A stretch of DNA of 64,000 nt. Source: an uncultured Pelagibacteraceae bacterium. Its GTDB lineage: Bacteria; Pseudomonadota; Alphaproteobacteria; Pelagibacterales; Pelagibacteraceae. The notes below the pieces were generated by a model. It made no database searches and had not been told where the DNA came from. It saw only the letters and a program-made list of their open reading frames with translations. The DNA lies in the NCBI GenBank assembly GCA_902560685.1, contig CACEMT010000003.1, positions 1 to 64,000 of the forward strand, given 5' to 3'. This document shows positions 45,623 to 56,066 of the stretch, piece by piece; within the stretch, counting starts at the first letter, position 1, and each line of letters begins with the position of its first letter. Made by a program: the position numbers and the translations under genes.

Positions 45623-46225
45623 TTAATATAAATTTTGTGCAGCTACCATTGATAATAACATTGGTAGTGAAAGAAGAACATTAGTTCTTGATGCAATTAA
45701 TGCTTTTTTAGCAGCTCCTGGTTTTTCTTCAGCAGTTGCCTCAACAATTCCTAAAACTTTTTTTTGATTTGGCCAAATAATAAACCAAACATTGAAAGCC
45801 ATAATTAAACCGAGCCACATACCTATGCCTATAGCTGTATATTTGCCACCACCACTTCCTATACCTAGCGTCATCGCTTCATGAGCATAACCATTAAGAT
45901 AAGCAACAATTAAACCAGTAACTACTGTTACAAATGCTGCCCATCTAAACCAGAATAGAGCAGAAGGCGCTATAACTTTTGTAATTGCAGGTTTTTGCTC
46001 ATCAGTAATTTTACCCATATTTGGCACTTGGACAAAATTAAAATAATACAATAAACCAATCCACATTACACCGGCTACAACATGAAAATACCTAAATAGC
46101 CAACTCCAAAACAATTGATCTATAGAAAAACCACCACTTCCAAAAGATAGAAATAAAAATAAAAGTACCGCTAATATGATAGAAGTGTGAATAACTTTTG
46201 ATAATGATCCAAAAAAATCAGCCAT
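45623..46225 (-). CDS. PuuD-type (urate hydroxylase N-terminal) membrane domain protein
   Basis: A 200-residue protein with about six membrane helices. Its sequence, including FRYFHVVAGVMWIGLLYYFNFVQVP and FRWAAFVTVVTGL, matches the membrane domain called Urate_ox_N, found N-terminal to a cytochrome c domain in PuuD urate hydroxylase. No CXXCH is present, so this is the membrane part only. Conserved His residues could bind haem. A role in urate oxidation is doubtful; a quinone- or haem-linked membrane function is possible. Confidence 0.7.
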   Translation of the reverse strand: MADFFGSLSKVIHTSIILAVLLFLFLSFGSGGFSIDQLFWSWLFRYFHVVAGVMWIGLLYYFNFVQVPNMGKITDEQKPAITKVIAPSALFWFRWAAFVTVVTGLIVAYLNGYAHEAMTLGIGSGGGKYTAIGIGMWLGLIMAFNVWFIIWPNQKKVLGIVEATAEEKPGAAKKALIASRTNVLLSLPMLLSMVAAQNLY

Positions 46226-46258
46226 TAAGTTATTATATACACTATTAAAAAAGTTTTA

Positions 46259-49135
46259 TTAAGCAATTTTTTTGAATTTACTGTTCAAAATATGTTTAAG
46301 AAATTGACCAGTATAACTTTCTTTTATATCGCAAATTTCCTCTGGTTTTCCTTCTGCGATTATTTGTCCACCTTTAACACCACCTTCAGGACCCATGTCA
46401 ACAATGTAGTCAGCTGTTTTTATTACATCCAAATTATGCTCAATTACTACAACTGTATTTCCAGTCGCAACAAAAGCTTGTAAAATTTCTAATAGTTTTT
46501 TTATATCATGCTGATGTAATCCAGTGGTAGGTTCGTCTAATATATACATTGTTCTACCTGTTGATCTTTTTGATAATTCCTTAGCAAGTTTAATTCTTTG
46601 AGCCTCGCCACCAGATAAAGTAGTAGCTTGTTGACCAATTTTTATATAACCAAGACCTACTTTTTTTAATGTTAATAATTTTGATTTGATGTTTGAAATA
46701 TTTTCAAAATATTCACAACCTTCATCTACAGTCATATTTAATACATCTGCAATACTTTTATCTTTGAATTTAACCTCTAAAGTCTCCCTATTATATCTTG
46801 TACCTTTACATTCATCACATTGTATATAAACGTCAGGTAAAAAGTGCATTTCATATGTTATTACACCATCACCCTCGCAAGCTTCACATCTTCCACCTTT
46901 AACATTAAAGGAAAATCTTCCAGGTTTATATCCTCTACTTTTAGATTCTGGTAATGCTGTAAACCAATCTCTTATCGGACCGAATGCCCCCGTATATGTT
47001 GCTGGATTAGATCTTGGTGTTCTCCCTATCGGTGATTGATCTATATCTATAACTTTATCTATTAATTCAATTCCTTTAAAACCTCTAAATGGTTTAGGTA
47101 TTTTTCTTGATTTATTGTTATTTAGTGTAAGGTTTAAAGCATTATATAAAGTCTGTAAAACCATAGTTGACTTTCCACTTCCAGATACACCAGTAACACA
47201 AGTAAGGCTGCCAAGTGGAACTTTTAAATTAACATTTTTTAAATTATTACCAGTAGCTCCGTTAATTTCTAAAAATCTACCATTTTTTGCTAGCCTTCTT
47301 TTTTTTGGAATTGGAATATTGTATTTATGAGATAAATATTTTCCAGTTATACTATTTTCACTTTTTATTATGTCGTTATAACTTCCTTCAACAACAACTT
47401 GACCACCATTATTACCTGCTTCTGGACCAAGGTCAATTATATGATCAGCATTTTCCATTGTTTCAGTATCGTGTTCAACAACTATTACAGTATTTCCTAA
47501 GTCTCTTAATCTTTTTAAAGCATTAATTAATTTAACATTATCTTTTTGATGCAATCCTATAGATGGCTCATCTAGAACATACAAAACTCCAGTAAGTCCC
47601 GAGCCAATTTGTGAAGCTAATCTTATTCTCTGAGACTCACCACCTGATAGTGTTCCAGATTCTCTTGAAAGTGTTAGGTAATCAAGTCCAACATTTAGTA
47701 AAAAATCCAATCTTTCATTTATTTCCTTAAGTATATGTTCAGCAATTTTTAATTGAGTCTTATCTAATTTCTTTTCAAGTGATTTAAACCAATCGATAGC
47801 ATCTAATATTGATTTTTCAGTTATTTCACTGATATTAAGTTTATCAATTTTAACACATAAAGCTTCTTCTTTTAATCTGTAGCCATTGCATTTTTCACAA
47901 CTTGTATCGGATTGATATTGAGCAATTTCCTCTCTTTTCCAATCACTGTCTGTCTCTAAGTATCTTCTTTCAAGATTATTTATCACACCTTCAAAAGTTT
48001 TTTTATGTGAATATTTTTCATATCCATCATCATAACTAAACTTAATTTCTTCTTCATCAGATCCATAAAGAATAATATCTTTAATTTTTTTTGGAATTTT
48101 TTCCCATCTTTGATCTAATGAAAAATCATAATGTTTAGCTAGAGAGGATAAAGTTTGAGCATAATATAAGGTTGATGTTTTGGCCCATGGGACAATAGCT
48201 CCATCGGCAATTGATTTTTTTTCATTAGGTATAACCAATTTTTCATCAACATTTAATTTAACACCAATACCATCACACTCTTCGCAGGCACCATAAGGAC
48301 TGTTGAAGGAGAATAATCTTGGTTCAATTTCTTCAATTGTAAATCCACTTTCTGGACATGCAAACTTTGTTGAGAAAATAATTCTTTCTATTTTTCTATA
48401 TTTCTTAGGTAAAGTTTCGTTTTCATATTCTAGGAATAACAATCCATTTGCTAAATTTACTGCAGTTTCAACACTTTCAGCTAGTCTATTACCAAGTGAG
48501 GAATTTATTACTATACGATCAACAAGTATAGATATGTCGTGTTTAACTTTTTTATTTAATTCAGGAACATTGTCTATCTCATACAATTTATCATCTATTT
48601 TAATTTTTCTAAAACCTCTTTTTTTGTACGATAATATGTCTTTCTTATATTCACCTTTACGACCACGAACTACAGGAGCAAATAAATATATAGTTGATTT
48701 TTTTGGTAATTCTTTAATTCTATCAACAATTTGTGAAATAGTTTGAGATGTTATTGGTTTTCCAGTAAATGGTGAATAAGGTATTCCAACTCTAGCATAT
48801 AATACTCTCATATAATCATAAATTTCTGTAACTGTTGCAACAGTTGATCTTGGATTTTTTGATGTATTTTTTTGTTCTATAGATATTGCTGGGCTTAGAC
48901 CTTCTATCAAATCAACTTTTGGTTTTTTCATTTTATCTAGAAATTGTCTTGCATAGGCAGATAGACTCTCTACATATCTTCTTTGACCCTCGGCATAAAT
49001 TGTATCAAATGCTAATGAAGACTTTCCGGACCCAGAAAGTCCCGTAATAACTACGAACTTATCCTTTGGAATCTCAAGGGATATATTCTTTAAATTATGT
49101 TCTTTTGCACCTTTAATAACTATCTTTTTGAGCAT
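46259..49135 (-). CDS. uvrA: UvrABC excinuclease subunit A
   Basis: The DNA damage-recognition ATPase of nucleotide excision repair, 958 residues. It has two ABC modules with Walker [10 protein letters not shown] and GVSGSGKST, two [12 protein letters not shown] / [12 protein letters not shown] signatures, and CXXC zinc-binding pairs such as [20 protein letters not shown] and CDECKG. The [20 protein letters not shown] sequence is diagnostic. It is divergent from ssb across 90 bp. Confidence 0.98.
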   Translation of the reverse strand: MLKKIVIKGAKEHNLKNISLEIPKDKFVVITGLSGSGKSSLAFDTIYAEGQRRYVESLSAYARQFLDKMKKPKVDLIEGLSPAISIEQKNTSKNPRSTVATVTEIYDYMRVLYARVGIPYSPFTGKPITSQTISQIVDRIKELPKKSTIYLFAPVVRGRKGEYKKDILSYKKRGFRKIKIDDKLYEIDNVPELNKKVKHDISILVDRIVINSSLGNRLAESVETAVNLANGLLFLEYENETLPKKYRKIERIIFSTKFACPESGFTIEEIEPRLFSFNSPYGACEECDGIGVKLNVDEKLVIPNEKKSIADGAIVPWAKTSTLYYAQTLSSLAKHYDFSLDQRWEKIPKKIKDIILYGSDEEEIKFSYDDGYEKYSHKKTFEGVINNLERRYLETDSDWKREEIAQYQSDTSCEKCNGYRLKEEALCVKIDKLNISEITEKSILDAIDWFKSLEKKLDKTQLKIAEHILKEINERLDFLLNVGLDYLTLSRESGTLSGGESQRIRLASQIGSGLTGVLYVLDEPSIGLHQKDNVKLINALKRLRDLGNTVIVVEHDTETMENADHIIDLGPEAGNNGGQVVVEGSYNDIIKSENSITGKYLSHKYNIPIPKKRRLAKNGRFLEINGATGNNLKNVNLKVPLGSLTCVTGVSGSGKSTMVLQTLYNALNLTLNNNKSRKIPKPFRGFKGIELIDKVIDIDQSPIGRTPRSNPATYTGAFGPIRDWFTALPESKSRGYKPGRFSFNVKGGRCEACEGDGVITYEMHFLPDVYIQCDECKGTRYNRETLEVKFKDKSIADVLNMTVDEGCEYFENISNIKSKLLTLKKVGLGYIKIGQQATTLSGGEAQRIKLAKELSKRSTGRTMYILDEPTTGLHQHDIKKLLEILQAFVATGNTVVVIEHNLDVIKTADYIVDMGPEGGVKGGQIIAEGKPEEICDIKESYTGQFLKHILNSKFKKIA

Positions 49136-49225
49136 AATTTTTGTTGCTTTAATTTAATTAAATTAATATTCAAGTAAAATTGTGATATATATATACATAA
49201 ATCAAATCAAAAAAATTTAAATTTT
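49136..49225. promoter_or_regulatory. uvrA/ssb divergent promoter region with a perfect palindrome
   Basis: TAATTTAATTAAATTA at 49150-49165 is a perfect 16-bp palindrome. TTGTTG (49141) and TAATAT (49164), 17 bp apart, could act as promoter elements for ssb. No alphaproteobacterial LexA-type GTTC-N7-GTTC site was seen. In such AT-rich DNA the palindrome may be chance. Confidence 0.35.
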
Positions 49226-49672
49226 ATGGCAGGAAGCTTAAATAAAGTATTATTGATAGGACGATTGGGCGCAGATCCAGAAATAAAGCAAATGGTTAAT
49301 GGTAAAAATGTAGCTAGATTAAGTTTAGCTACTAGCCAATCTTGGAAAGACAAAAACACAGGTGAAAAGAAAGAAAAAACAGAATGGCATAGAGTTGTTG
49401 TTTTTAACGAAGGTCTAGTAAATGTAGTGCAGCAATATTTAAAAAAAGGTGCTCAAGTTTATATTGAGGGTCAATTAAATACTAGAAAATGGAAAGATGA
49501 ACAAAGTGGCCAAGACAAATATTCTACAGAAGTTGTTATTCAAGGTTTTAATTCTTCTTTAACAATGCTTGGTGGTGGAAATCAAAATACAATAGCATCT
49601 CAAGAAACTAAACAAAATTTTGATCAAAGTGCTAAACCTCAAGACGATGAATTTGACGATCCTCCTTTTTAG
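49226..49672 (+). CDS. ssb: Single-stranded DNA-binding protein
   Basis: A 148-residue SSB. The OB-fold (about 1-110) begins [18 protein letters not shown] and includes [11 protein letters not shown] and [12 protein letters not shown] short linker leads to the acidic C-terminal tip DDEFDDPPF, close to the canonical partner-binding DDDIPF. It is next to gyrA (5 bp), the usual alphaproteobacterial order. Confidence 0.97.
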   Translation: MAGSLNKVLLIGRLGADPEIKQMVNGKNVARLSLATSQSWKDKNTGEKKEKTEWHRVVVFNEGLVNVVQQYLKKGAQVYIEGQLNTRKWKDEQSGQDKYSTEVVIQGFNSSLTMLGGGNQNTIASQETKQNFDQSAKPQDDEFDDPPF

Positions 49673-49677
49673 TTAAT

Positions 49678-52257
49678 ATGCAAAAAGACGAAATTTCTAA
49701 AAATCAAAATATAAAATCTATATCCATGTATGATGAGATGAGCTCATCTTACTTGTCTTATGCTATGAGTGTAATAATCAGTAGAGCATTACCTGATGCA
49801 AGAGATGGATTAAAACCTGTTCATAGAAGAATAATCTATGCAATGCATAAAGGTGGTTTTGATTGGTCAAAACAATTTAGAAAATCAGCAAGAATAGTAG
49901 GAGATGTAATTGGTAAATATCATCCTCATGGCGATCAAGCTGTTTATGATGCTTTAGTAAGAATGGTTCAAGATTTTTCTATGAGCTTACCTCTTGTTGA
50001 TGGGCAAGGTAATTTTGGTTCTATAGATGGTGATCCTCCTGCTGCTATGAGATACACTGAAACAAGGCTGTCAAAAATTTCTCAATTTCTAATAGATGAT
50101 ATTGAAAAAAATACTGTTGAATTTAAAAGTAATTATGATGAGACTGAAAAAGAACCTTCTGTTCTTCCAGCTCAATATCCCAATCTTCTTGTAAATGGAG
50201 CAGGTGGTATTGCTGTTGGAATGGCTACCAGTATACCACCTCACAATTTAGGAGAAGTTATAGACGGTGCTCTTGCATTAATTGATGATAAAAATATTAA
50301 AATTAATGAGTTAATGAAACATATACCAGGTCCAGATTTCCCTACTGGTGGAATTATTATTGGTAAAAAAATTATCAAAGAAGGTTATAAAACTGGAAGA
50401 GGATCGTTTAAAATTAGAGGTGAAATTGTAGTTGAAAATCTTAAAAATAATAGAGATAGACTTGTAATAACTTCAATTCCCTACCAGGTAAATAAATCTG
50501 TATTAAATGAGCGTATAGCAGAATTAGTAAGGGAGAAAAAAATTGAAGGTATAAGAGACATTAGAGATGAGTCAAATAGAGAGGGTATTAGAGTAGCTAT
50601 AGATCTAAGAACTGGAGTTGAACCTGAAACGATTAAACGACAATTATTTAAATTTACATCAATTGAAAGTTCATTTGGATTTAATACATTAGCTATAGTT
50701 GATAATAAACCCAAGACATGCAATCTTAAAGAGTTCCTAGATCAATTTTTAAAATTCCGTGAAGATGTTGTAATAAAAAAAACAAAATTTGATCTTAAAA
50801 AGGCTGAAGATCGTGCACATATTCTAATTGGTTTATCAATTTCAGTTGAAAATATAGATAAGATTATAAAAATTATTCGTTCATCAAAAACGCCAGATGA
50901 AGCTAAAAAGTTTTTATTAAAATCTAAATTTAAAAGTACAAAATCTCAAAAATTTATAAAATTAATTGAAAATAAAAAAAATATTACACAGTATAATCTT
51001 ACAGAATCCCAAGTTACTGCAATTCTAGAACTTAGATTACAAAAATTAACTGCACTGGGAATTAATGAAATTGACTTGGAGATTAATAAATTGTCAGAAT
51101 TAATAATCCAATATAAAAAGGTTTTAAGTTCTAAAAAAGAATTATTCAAAGTTATAAGCAATGAATTAAAATCTATTAAAGAAAAATTTGCTGTACCAAG
51201 AAGAAGCAAAATAATTGATGCTGTTTTAAATTATGATATTGAAGAAACTATTCAAAAAGAAAGTGTAATAATTACTGTAACTTTACAAGGATATATTAAA
51301 AGAGGGGCTCTCAGTACTGTAAAACAACAAAAAAGAGGTGGAAAAGGTAAAACAGGAATTGTTACTAGGGACGAAGATTCTGTAGTTCAAACTTTATCAG
51401 TAAATACTCACACGCAAGTATTGTTTTTTTCATCAGAGGGCCTAGTTTATAGAGTAAAAGCTTGGAAAATTCCTGAGGGATCTTCAAATTCGAGAGGTAA
51501 ATCCTTATTTAACATTCTTCCTTTAAAAAATCACCAGTCGATAAGTTCTATTATGCCTTACCCAGATGAAAATTCAGATTCTAAAGGTATGTTCATCATA
51601 TTTGCTACAGCTGATGGTAAAATCAGAAAAAATAATTTAGAAGATTTTTCATCAATTAATACTTCAGGAAAAATTGCTATGAAATTATCTCCAAGTGACA
51701 AAATAACAGGAGTAAAAATATGTAAAGACGATCAAGATATAATTTTAAGCACTAAATTAGGTAAATGTATTAGATTTGAATCTAAAAAACTTAGGGTTTT
51801 TAAAGGTAGATCTTCAAAAGGTATAAGAGGAATTAATTTACAACAAAATGACAAGATTGTTTCATTGTCTATTATCGATCATGAAAATTTAAAAAATAAA
51901 GCAAAATTATCAAAAGTAGATAAATCTGAACTCAAAGCAAAAACTAAGTTTATTTTATCAATTACAGAAAATGGATATGGTAAAAGAACAGATCACAAAG
52001 ATTATAGAGTAACAAATAGAGGTGGGAAGGGTATAATTGGTATAGTAAATTCATCAAGAAATGGAAATGTATCTTCATCTTTTCCTGTAAATGAAGGTGA
52101 TGAAATAATAATATCTACTAATAAAGGTAGAGTTATTAGAACTGCTGTTAAAGAAATTAGAATTGCAGGAAGAAACACTCAAGGTGTTAGAATTATTAAG
52201 TTATCTGGAGACGAAAAAGTTGTTTCAGCGATTAAAATAGATGATAATTTAATCTAA
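49678..52257 (+). CDS. gyrA: DNA gyrase subunit A
   Basis: The type II topoisomerase breakage-reunion subunit, 859 residues. Catalytic Tyr126 lies in [10 protein letters not shown]. The quinolone region reads [13 protein letters not shown]: the position of E. coli Ser83 is Gln87 here, while Asp87 (Asp91 here) is retained. The C-terminal beta-pinwheel carries the GyrA box as [11 protein letters not shown], which identifies GyrA rather than ParC. It overlaps coaD by one base. Confidence 0.97.
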   Translation: MQKDEISKNQNIKSISMYDEMSSSYLSYAMSVIISRALPDARDGLKPVHRRIIYAMHKGGFDWSKQFRKSARIVGDVIGKYHPHGDQAVYDALVRMVQDFSMSLPLVDGQGNFGSIDGDPPAAMRYTETRLSKISQFLIDDIEKNTVEFKSNYDETEKEPSVLPAQYPNLLVNGAGGIAVGMATSIPPHNLGEVIDGALALIDDKNIKINELMKHIPGPDFPTGGIIIGKKIIKEGYKTGRGSFKIRGEIVVENLKNNRDRLVITSIPYQVNKSVLNERIAELVREKKIEGIRDIRDESNREGIRVAIDLRTGVEPETIKRQLFKFTSIESSFGFNTLAIVDNKPKTCNLKEFLDQFLKFREDVVIKKTKFDLKKAEDRAHILIGLSISVENIDKIIKIIRSSKTPDEAKKFLLKSKFKSTKSQKFIKLIENKKNITQYNLTESQVTAILELRLQKLTALGINEIDLEINKLSELIIQYKKVLSSKKELFKVISNELKSIKEKFAVPRRSKIIDAVLNYDIEETIQKESVIITVTLQGYIKRGALSTVKQQKRGGKGKTGIVTRDEDSVVQTLSVNTHTQVLFFSSEGLVYRVKAWKIPEGSSNSRGKSLFNILPLKNHQSISSIMPYPDENSDSKGMFIIFATADGKIRKNNLEDFSSINTSGKIAMKLSPSDKITGVKICKDDQDIILSTKLGKCIRFESKKLRVFKGRSSKGIRGINLQQNDKIVSLSIIDHENLKNKAKLSKVDKSELKAKTKFILSITENGYGKRTDHKDYRVTNRGGKGIIGIVNSSRNGNVSSSFPVNEGDEIIISTNKGRVIRTAVKEIRIAGRNTQGVRIIKLSGDEKVVSAIKIDDNLI

Positions 52258-52751
52258 TGAAAAAAACTGGAGTTTACCCTGGTACCTTCGATCCAATTAC
52301 TTTTGGTCATATAGATGTTATTCAAAAATCTTTAAAAATTGTAGATCAAGTTATCGTTGCAATCTCTGATGGAGATAATAAAAAATATTTATTTACAATA
52401 GAAGAAAGAATTAAAATAGTTAATAAAGCATTATTTTCAGATCTAAAATTTAAGAAAAACAAAGTTAAAGTTATCTCTTTTAACTCATTAACAACAGATC
52501 TTTGTAAAAAATATAAATCGAATATAATCTTACGTGGTTTGAGAGCTGTCTCAGACTTTGAATATGAATTTCAATTAGCTGGAATGAATAGAAAATTAAA
52601 TAAAAATATAGAAACGATTTTTTTAATGTCTGATGTTCAAAATCAAATAATTTCTTCAAGATTAATAAAAGAAATTATAGAGTTAAAAGGGGATATAAAA
52701 AAATTTACTACCAAAAGTACAATTAATTCATTAAAAAAAAAATATGAATAA
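52257..52751 (+). CDS. coaD: Phosphopantetheine adenylyltransferase
   Basis: Makes dephospho-CoA from 4'-phosphopantetheine and ATP. It has 164 residues. It shows the nucleotidyltransferase motif PGTFDPITFGHIDVI (T/HxGH) at the N-terminus and LRGLRAVSDFEYEFQLAGMN with the ISSRLIKE motif. It overlaps the next gene by eight bases. Confidence 0.96.
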   Translation: MKKTGVYPGTFDPITFGHIDVIQKSLKIVDQVIVAISDGDNKKYLFTIEERIKIVNKALFSDLKFKKNKVKVISFNSLTTDLCKKYKSNIILRGLRAVSDFEYEFQLAGMNRKLNKNIETIFLMSDVQNQIISSRLIKEIIELKGDIKKFTTKSTINSLKKKYE

Positions 52752-53304
52752 ATATTTAATTAATTTATTAGTTTTAATTAGTTTAATATTTTTTACAAAT
52801 GTTTACTCAAAGGAGAATATAATGATTTTAAAGCTTAAAACTGGAGATGTAAAAATTGAATTATTTGAAGATGTTGCACCTAAACATGTTGAAAGAATAA
52901 AAAAATTAGCAAATGATGGTTCATATGATAACGTTGTATTTCACAGAGTCATTGATGGATTTATGGCACAAACAGGAGATGTTAGATTTGGAAATTCTTC
53001 CTCAGATAATTTTGATTTAAATAGAGCTGGAATGGGTGGATCTGATTTACCTGATCTTAAAGCTGAGTTTAGTGATCTACCACATGAAAGAGGAACACTA
53101 TCTATGGCAAGGTCATCTGATCCAAATAGTGCAAATAGTCAATTTTTTATTTGTTTTGTAGCCACACCTTTTTTAGACAGACAATATACTGTATTTGGCA
53201 AAGTTATAGAAGGTATGGAACATATTGATAAAATTAAAAAAGGTGATGGACAAAATGGTTCAGTATCAGACCCAGATAAAATTATAAGTTTTAAGTCCTT
53301 ATAG
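52744..53304 (+). CDS. ppi: Cyclophilin-type peptidyl-prolyl cis-trans isomerase
   Basis: A cyclophilin of 186 residues: a Sec signal peptide (about 1-22, cleavage near VYS) and a full domain with FHRVIDGFMAQTGD, GTLSMARS, SANSQFFI and the C-terminal core. This long form would be periplasmic. An internal Met27 at 52822, immediately before the cyclophilin fold, sits behind a perfect AAAGGAG, so a 160-residue cytosolic form is also plausible. Many alphaproteobacteria carry two adjacent genes, one exported and one cytosolic; here there is one. Confidence 0.95.
   Translation: MNKYLINLLVLISLIFFTNVYSKENIMILKLKTGDVKIELFEDVAPKHVERIKKLANDGSYDNVVFHRVIDGFMAQTGDVRFGNSSSDNFDLNRAGMGGSDLPDLKAEFSDLPHERGTLSMARSSDPNSANSQFFICFVATPFLDRQYTVFGKVIEGMEHIDKIKKGDGQNGSVSDPDKIISFKSL
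52809..52824 (+). promoter_or_regulatory. Internal Shine-Dalgarno and ATG within the cyclophilin gene
   Basis: AAAGGAG (52809-52815), six bases before the in-frame ATG at 52822, is one of the strongest ribosome-binding sites in the window. Initiation here would give the cyclophilin domain without its signal peptide. Confidence 0.65.
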
Positions 53305-53313
53305 TTTACATCG

Positions 53314-54426
53314 ATGACGTTAAAAAAGTTTTCTTTTAATGTCCTAACTAATGATGAATTTTCTAGAAGAGGTGTGATAGAAACACACCGAGGAAAAATT
53401 AATACTCCTGCATTTATGCCTGTTGGTACGCAGGCTACGGTTAAAGCTACATTTATTGATGATATAATTAAAACAGGTAGTGAAATTATATTAGGAAATA
53501 CTTACCATCTCATGCTTAGACCTGGAACTGAAAGAATACAGGCTGCAGGTGGCTTGCATCAATTTATGAATTGTAAATTACCTATACTTACAGATTCTGG
53601 TGGGTTTCAAGTAATGTCTCTTTCTAAGTTAAATAAAATTGATAAAGAAAAAGGAGCAATTTTTAAATCTCATATAGATGGAAAGGAATTTATTTTAAGT
53701 CCAGAGGAAAGCATTAAAGTTCAAAAAGATCTTAATTCAGATATCGTTATGGTTATGGATGAATGTCCAAAAAAAAGCGTTGAATATGAAAAAATAAAAG
53801 ATTCGATGAATTTATCAATGTATTGGGCTGATAGATCAAAAAAAGCATTTGGCACAAACCCTCACAAAGCTATTTTTGGAATTATTCAAGGAGGCTTATT
53901 TAAAGATTTAAGAATTAAATCTTTGGAACAACTTGAGAAAATAAACTTTGATGGATATGCAATTGGAGGTCTTGCCGTGGGAGAGAGTCAAAAAGAAATG
54001 TTTAAAGTATTAGATGATATTAGTAATTTCATGCCAAAAGATAAGCCGAGGTACTTAATGGGTGTTGGAACTCCTTCAGATATTATCGGAGCAGTAAAAA
54101 GAGGTGTCGATATGTTTGATTGCGTTTTACCAACAAGGTCTGGCAGAACAGGATTAGCATTTACGTGGAATGGAAGGATAAACATTCGTAACTCTAAATA
54201 TCAAAATGATAATTCACCACTAGATCCGAAATGTGCAAAATTTGATTTAAATAAATACTCTAAAAACTATTTAAATCATCTGTTTAACACAAATGAAATA
54301 CTTGGTTCTATGTTGCTAACTTTACATAATATAAATTTTTACCAAGAACTTATGGAAACAATAAGAAAAAATATTGAAAAAGGGACATTTCAACAATTTC
54401 ATGATTCATATATTAATAAGCTATAA
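53314..54426 (+). CDS. tgt: Queuine tRNA-ribosyltransferase
   Basis: Exchanges guanine-34 for preQ1 in tRNAs with GUN anticodons; the tRNA-Asn(GUU) in this window would be a substrate. It has 370 residues. Catalytic Asp residues are visible in ILTDSGGFQVMSL and FDCVLPTRSGRTG. It has GIIQGGLFKDLR and a shortened metal site: the usual CXCXXC zinc loop near the C-terminus is not apparent, only CAKFDL and a later TLHNI. The queA gene often found just upstream is absent here. Confidence 0.95.
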   Translation: MTLKKFSFNVLTNDEFSRRGVIETHRGKINTPAFMPVGTQATVKATFIDDIIKTGSEIILGNTYHLMLRPGTERIQAAGGLHQFMNCKLPILTDSGGFQVMSLSKLNKIDKEKGAIFKSHIDGKEFILSPEESIKVQKDLNSDIVMVMDECPKKSVEYEKIKDSMNLSMYWADRSKKAFGTNPHKAIFGIIQGGLFKDLRIKSLEQLEKINFDGYAIGGLAVGESQKEMFKVLDDISNFMPKDKPRYLMGVGTPSDIIGAVKRGVDMFDCVLPTRSGRTGLAFTWNGRINIRNSKYQNDNSPLDPKCAKFDLNKYSKNYLNHLFNTNEILGSMLLTLHNINFYQELMETIRKNIEKGTFQQFHDSYINKL

Positions 54427-54474
54427 TATTTCTCATTGATTAAATTTAAAAAATGAATATAAGGATCGTCATTG

Positions 54475-54550
<76 letters not shown>

Positions 54551-54555
54551 ATAAA

Positions 54556-55380
54556 TCATATTTTTATAGGCGGGTAATTTAATATAATTTCATTAGTCCA
54601 CTCATTAATTTTTTTAATTCTATCGTCTGATGATGGATGAGTGCTCATAAATTCTGGTGGTTCTTTTCCTTTTCTTGCTTTTTTCATTCTTTCCCAAATT
54701 TTGGTTGTCTCCCTTATATCATATCCAGATAATGAAGAAAAAATTAACCCAAGATAATCAGCTTCAGTTTCTTGTTTTCTATTAAAAGGATTCATTAGAC
54801 CGATTTGTGATAAAAGACCAACCGTATCCATTCCTGTTGTTCTGTTAACTGTAGAAAGTTTTCCACCTGATAATATATCTGTAACTTGTAAGACAACATT
54901 TGTAGCAACATTACGGCTTGCTCTTTCAACAGAGTGTTTTGCAACCGCATGAGCAATTTCATGACCCATAACTGCTGCCAATCCATTTGTATTTTTTGTA
55001 ATATCTAATATCCCAGTATAAACAGCAATTTTTCCTCCTGGCATGCACCATGCATTTTTAACTTTTTTATTATCAATTAAAATATACTCCCAATCAAAAT
55101 TTAATGTGGGGTCTGGTATATTTGATTTATCAAAATACGCACTTATTGAATATTCCATTTTCTTTCCAATATCTTTTATTTCGTTTAATTTAGAAATATC
55201 CTTACTCAATTTTTCCTTTTCTTTAACTTTTTCATAAATTTTTGCTGCTTTAGCATTTAATTTTGATTCTGGAATCAATTTTAGCTGTTTTCTATCGGTG
55301 ATTGGAACAGTAGTACATGAAGAAACACCCATAGATAAGCAACCACAGCCTACAAATTGTAAAAATAATCTTCTATCCAT
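54556..55380 (-). CDS. M48-family zinc metalloprotease, predicted lipoprotein
   Basis: A 274-residue periplasmic protease. A signal sequence with lipobox VSSC (Cys22) suggests acylation. The zinc site HEIAH lies at 140-144, and the third ligand is probably Glu206 in ETEADYLG. It resembles LoiP/YcaL/BepA-type M48B peptidases that act on outer-membrane proteins. It ends five bases from tRNA-Lys on the opposite strand. Confidence 0.92.
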   Translation of the reverse strand: MDRRLFLQFVGCGCLSMGVSSCTTVPITDRKQLKLIPESKLNAKAAKIYEKVKEKEKLSKDISKLNEIKDIGKKMEYSISAYFDKSNIPDPTLNFDWEYILIDNKKVKNAWCMPGGKIAVYTGILDITKNTNGLAAVMGHEIAHAVAKHSVERASRNVATNVVLQVTDILSGGKLSTVNRTTGMDTVGLLSQIGLMNPFNRKQETEADYLGLIFSSLSGYDIRETTKIWERMKKARKGKEPPEFMSTHPSSDDRIKKINEWTNEIILNYPPIKI

Positions 55381-55445
55381 TAATATAGTTTATATGAAAT
55401 ACTCGATTTAATCAAAATATTTGCTATAAAGTAACTTATTCATTT

Positions 55446-56066
55446 ATGACAAAAAATAAAAAAAAAAAAATTTCTTTAATAGCAAGATTGAGAAATTATT
55501 TTTTTACTGGTGTAATTGTTTTGGTTCCAATTGGATTTACTCTTTATTTAACAATTTTTTTAGTTTCTATTTCCTCAAATTTAATTCCTGAAGAAATAAA
55601 TCCAAATAACTATTTACCTTTCTCAATACCTGGGCTTGAAATTGCTCTTTCAATAATTTTTATTACTTTGATTGGAGGGCTTTCTCTATCATTTATAGGA
55701 AAAAGAATATTGCAGTTAATAAATGATTTATTAAAAAGAATTCCTATACTTAGAACAATTTATTCTGCGATTGGACAAATGACTGAATCTTTTACAAATA
55801 ATAAAAAAGGTAAAAAAAGTGTTGTATTAGTTCAATATCCAAGAAAAGGCGCATGGGCAGTTGGTTTTGCTACTAAGGATAATAAAGGTGAAATTACAAA
55901 AAAAACAAACGAACAACTTGTCAATGTATTTGTTCCAACAACTCCAAATCCAACAAGTGGATTTTTATTAATGTTTCCAAAAAGTGAAGTTATATATCTT
56001 GATATGACTTTTGAGGAAGCGTCTAAATTTATTGTATCGGCTGGTACATCAATACCAAAATCTTAA
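55446..56066 (+). CDS. DUF502 family membrane protein
   Basis: A 206-residue protein with two helices (about 16-38 and 55-80) and a soluble C-terminal part. Family features include YFFTGVIVLVPIGFTLYL, RIPILRTIYSAIGQM and FVPTTPNPTSGFLLMFPKSEV. Function is unknown; DUF502 proteins are widespread in bacteria and plants. It lies convergent with recG, overlapping by four bases. Confidence 0.92.
   Translation: MTKNKKKKISLIARLRNYFFTGVIVLVPIGFTLYLTIFLVSISSNLIPEEINPNNYLPFSIPGLEIALSIIFITLIGGLSLSFIGKRILQLINDLLKRIPILRTIYSAIGQMTESFTNNKKGKKSVVLVQYPRKGAWAVGFATKDNKGEITKKTNEQLVNVFVPTTPNPTSGFLLMFPKSEVIYLDMTFEEASKFIVSAGTSIPKS

Noticed and set aside
48303-48746. 147-residue antisense ORF in uvrA
   Set aside because: Entirely inside uvrA on the opposite strand, with composition expected from reverse-complement reading of AT-rich coding sequence.
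49150-49165. SOS (LexA) operator between uvrA and ssb
   Set aside because: The palindrome is A/T only and does not match the alphaproteobacterial GTTC-N7-GTTC pattern; kept only as an unassigned palindrome.
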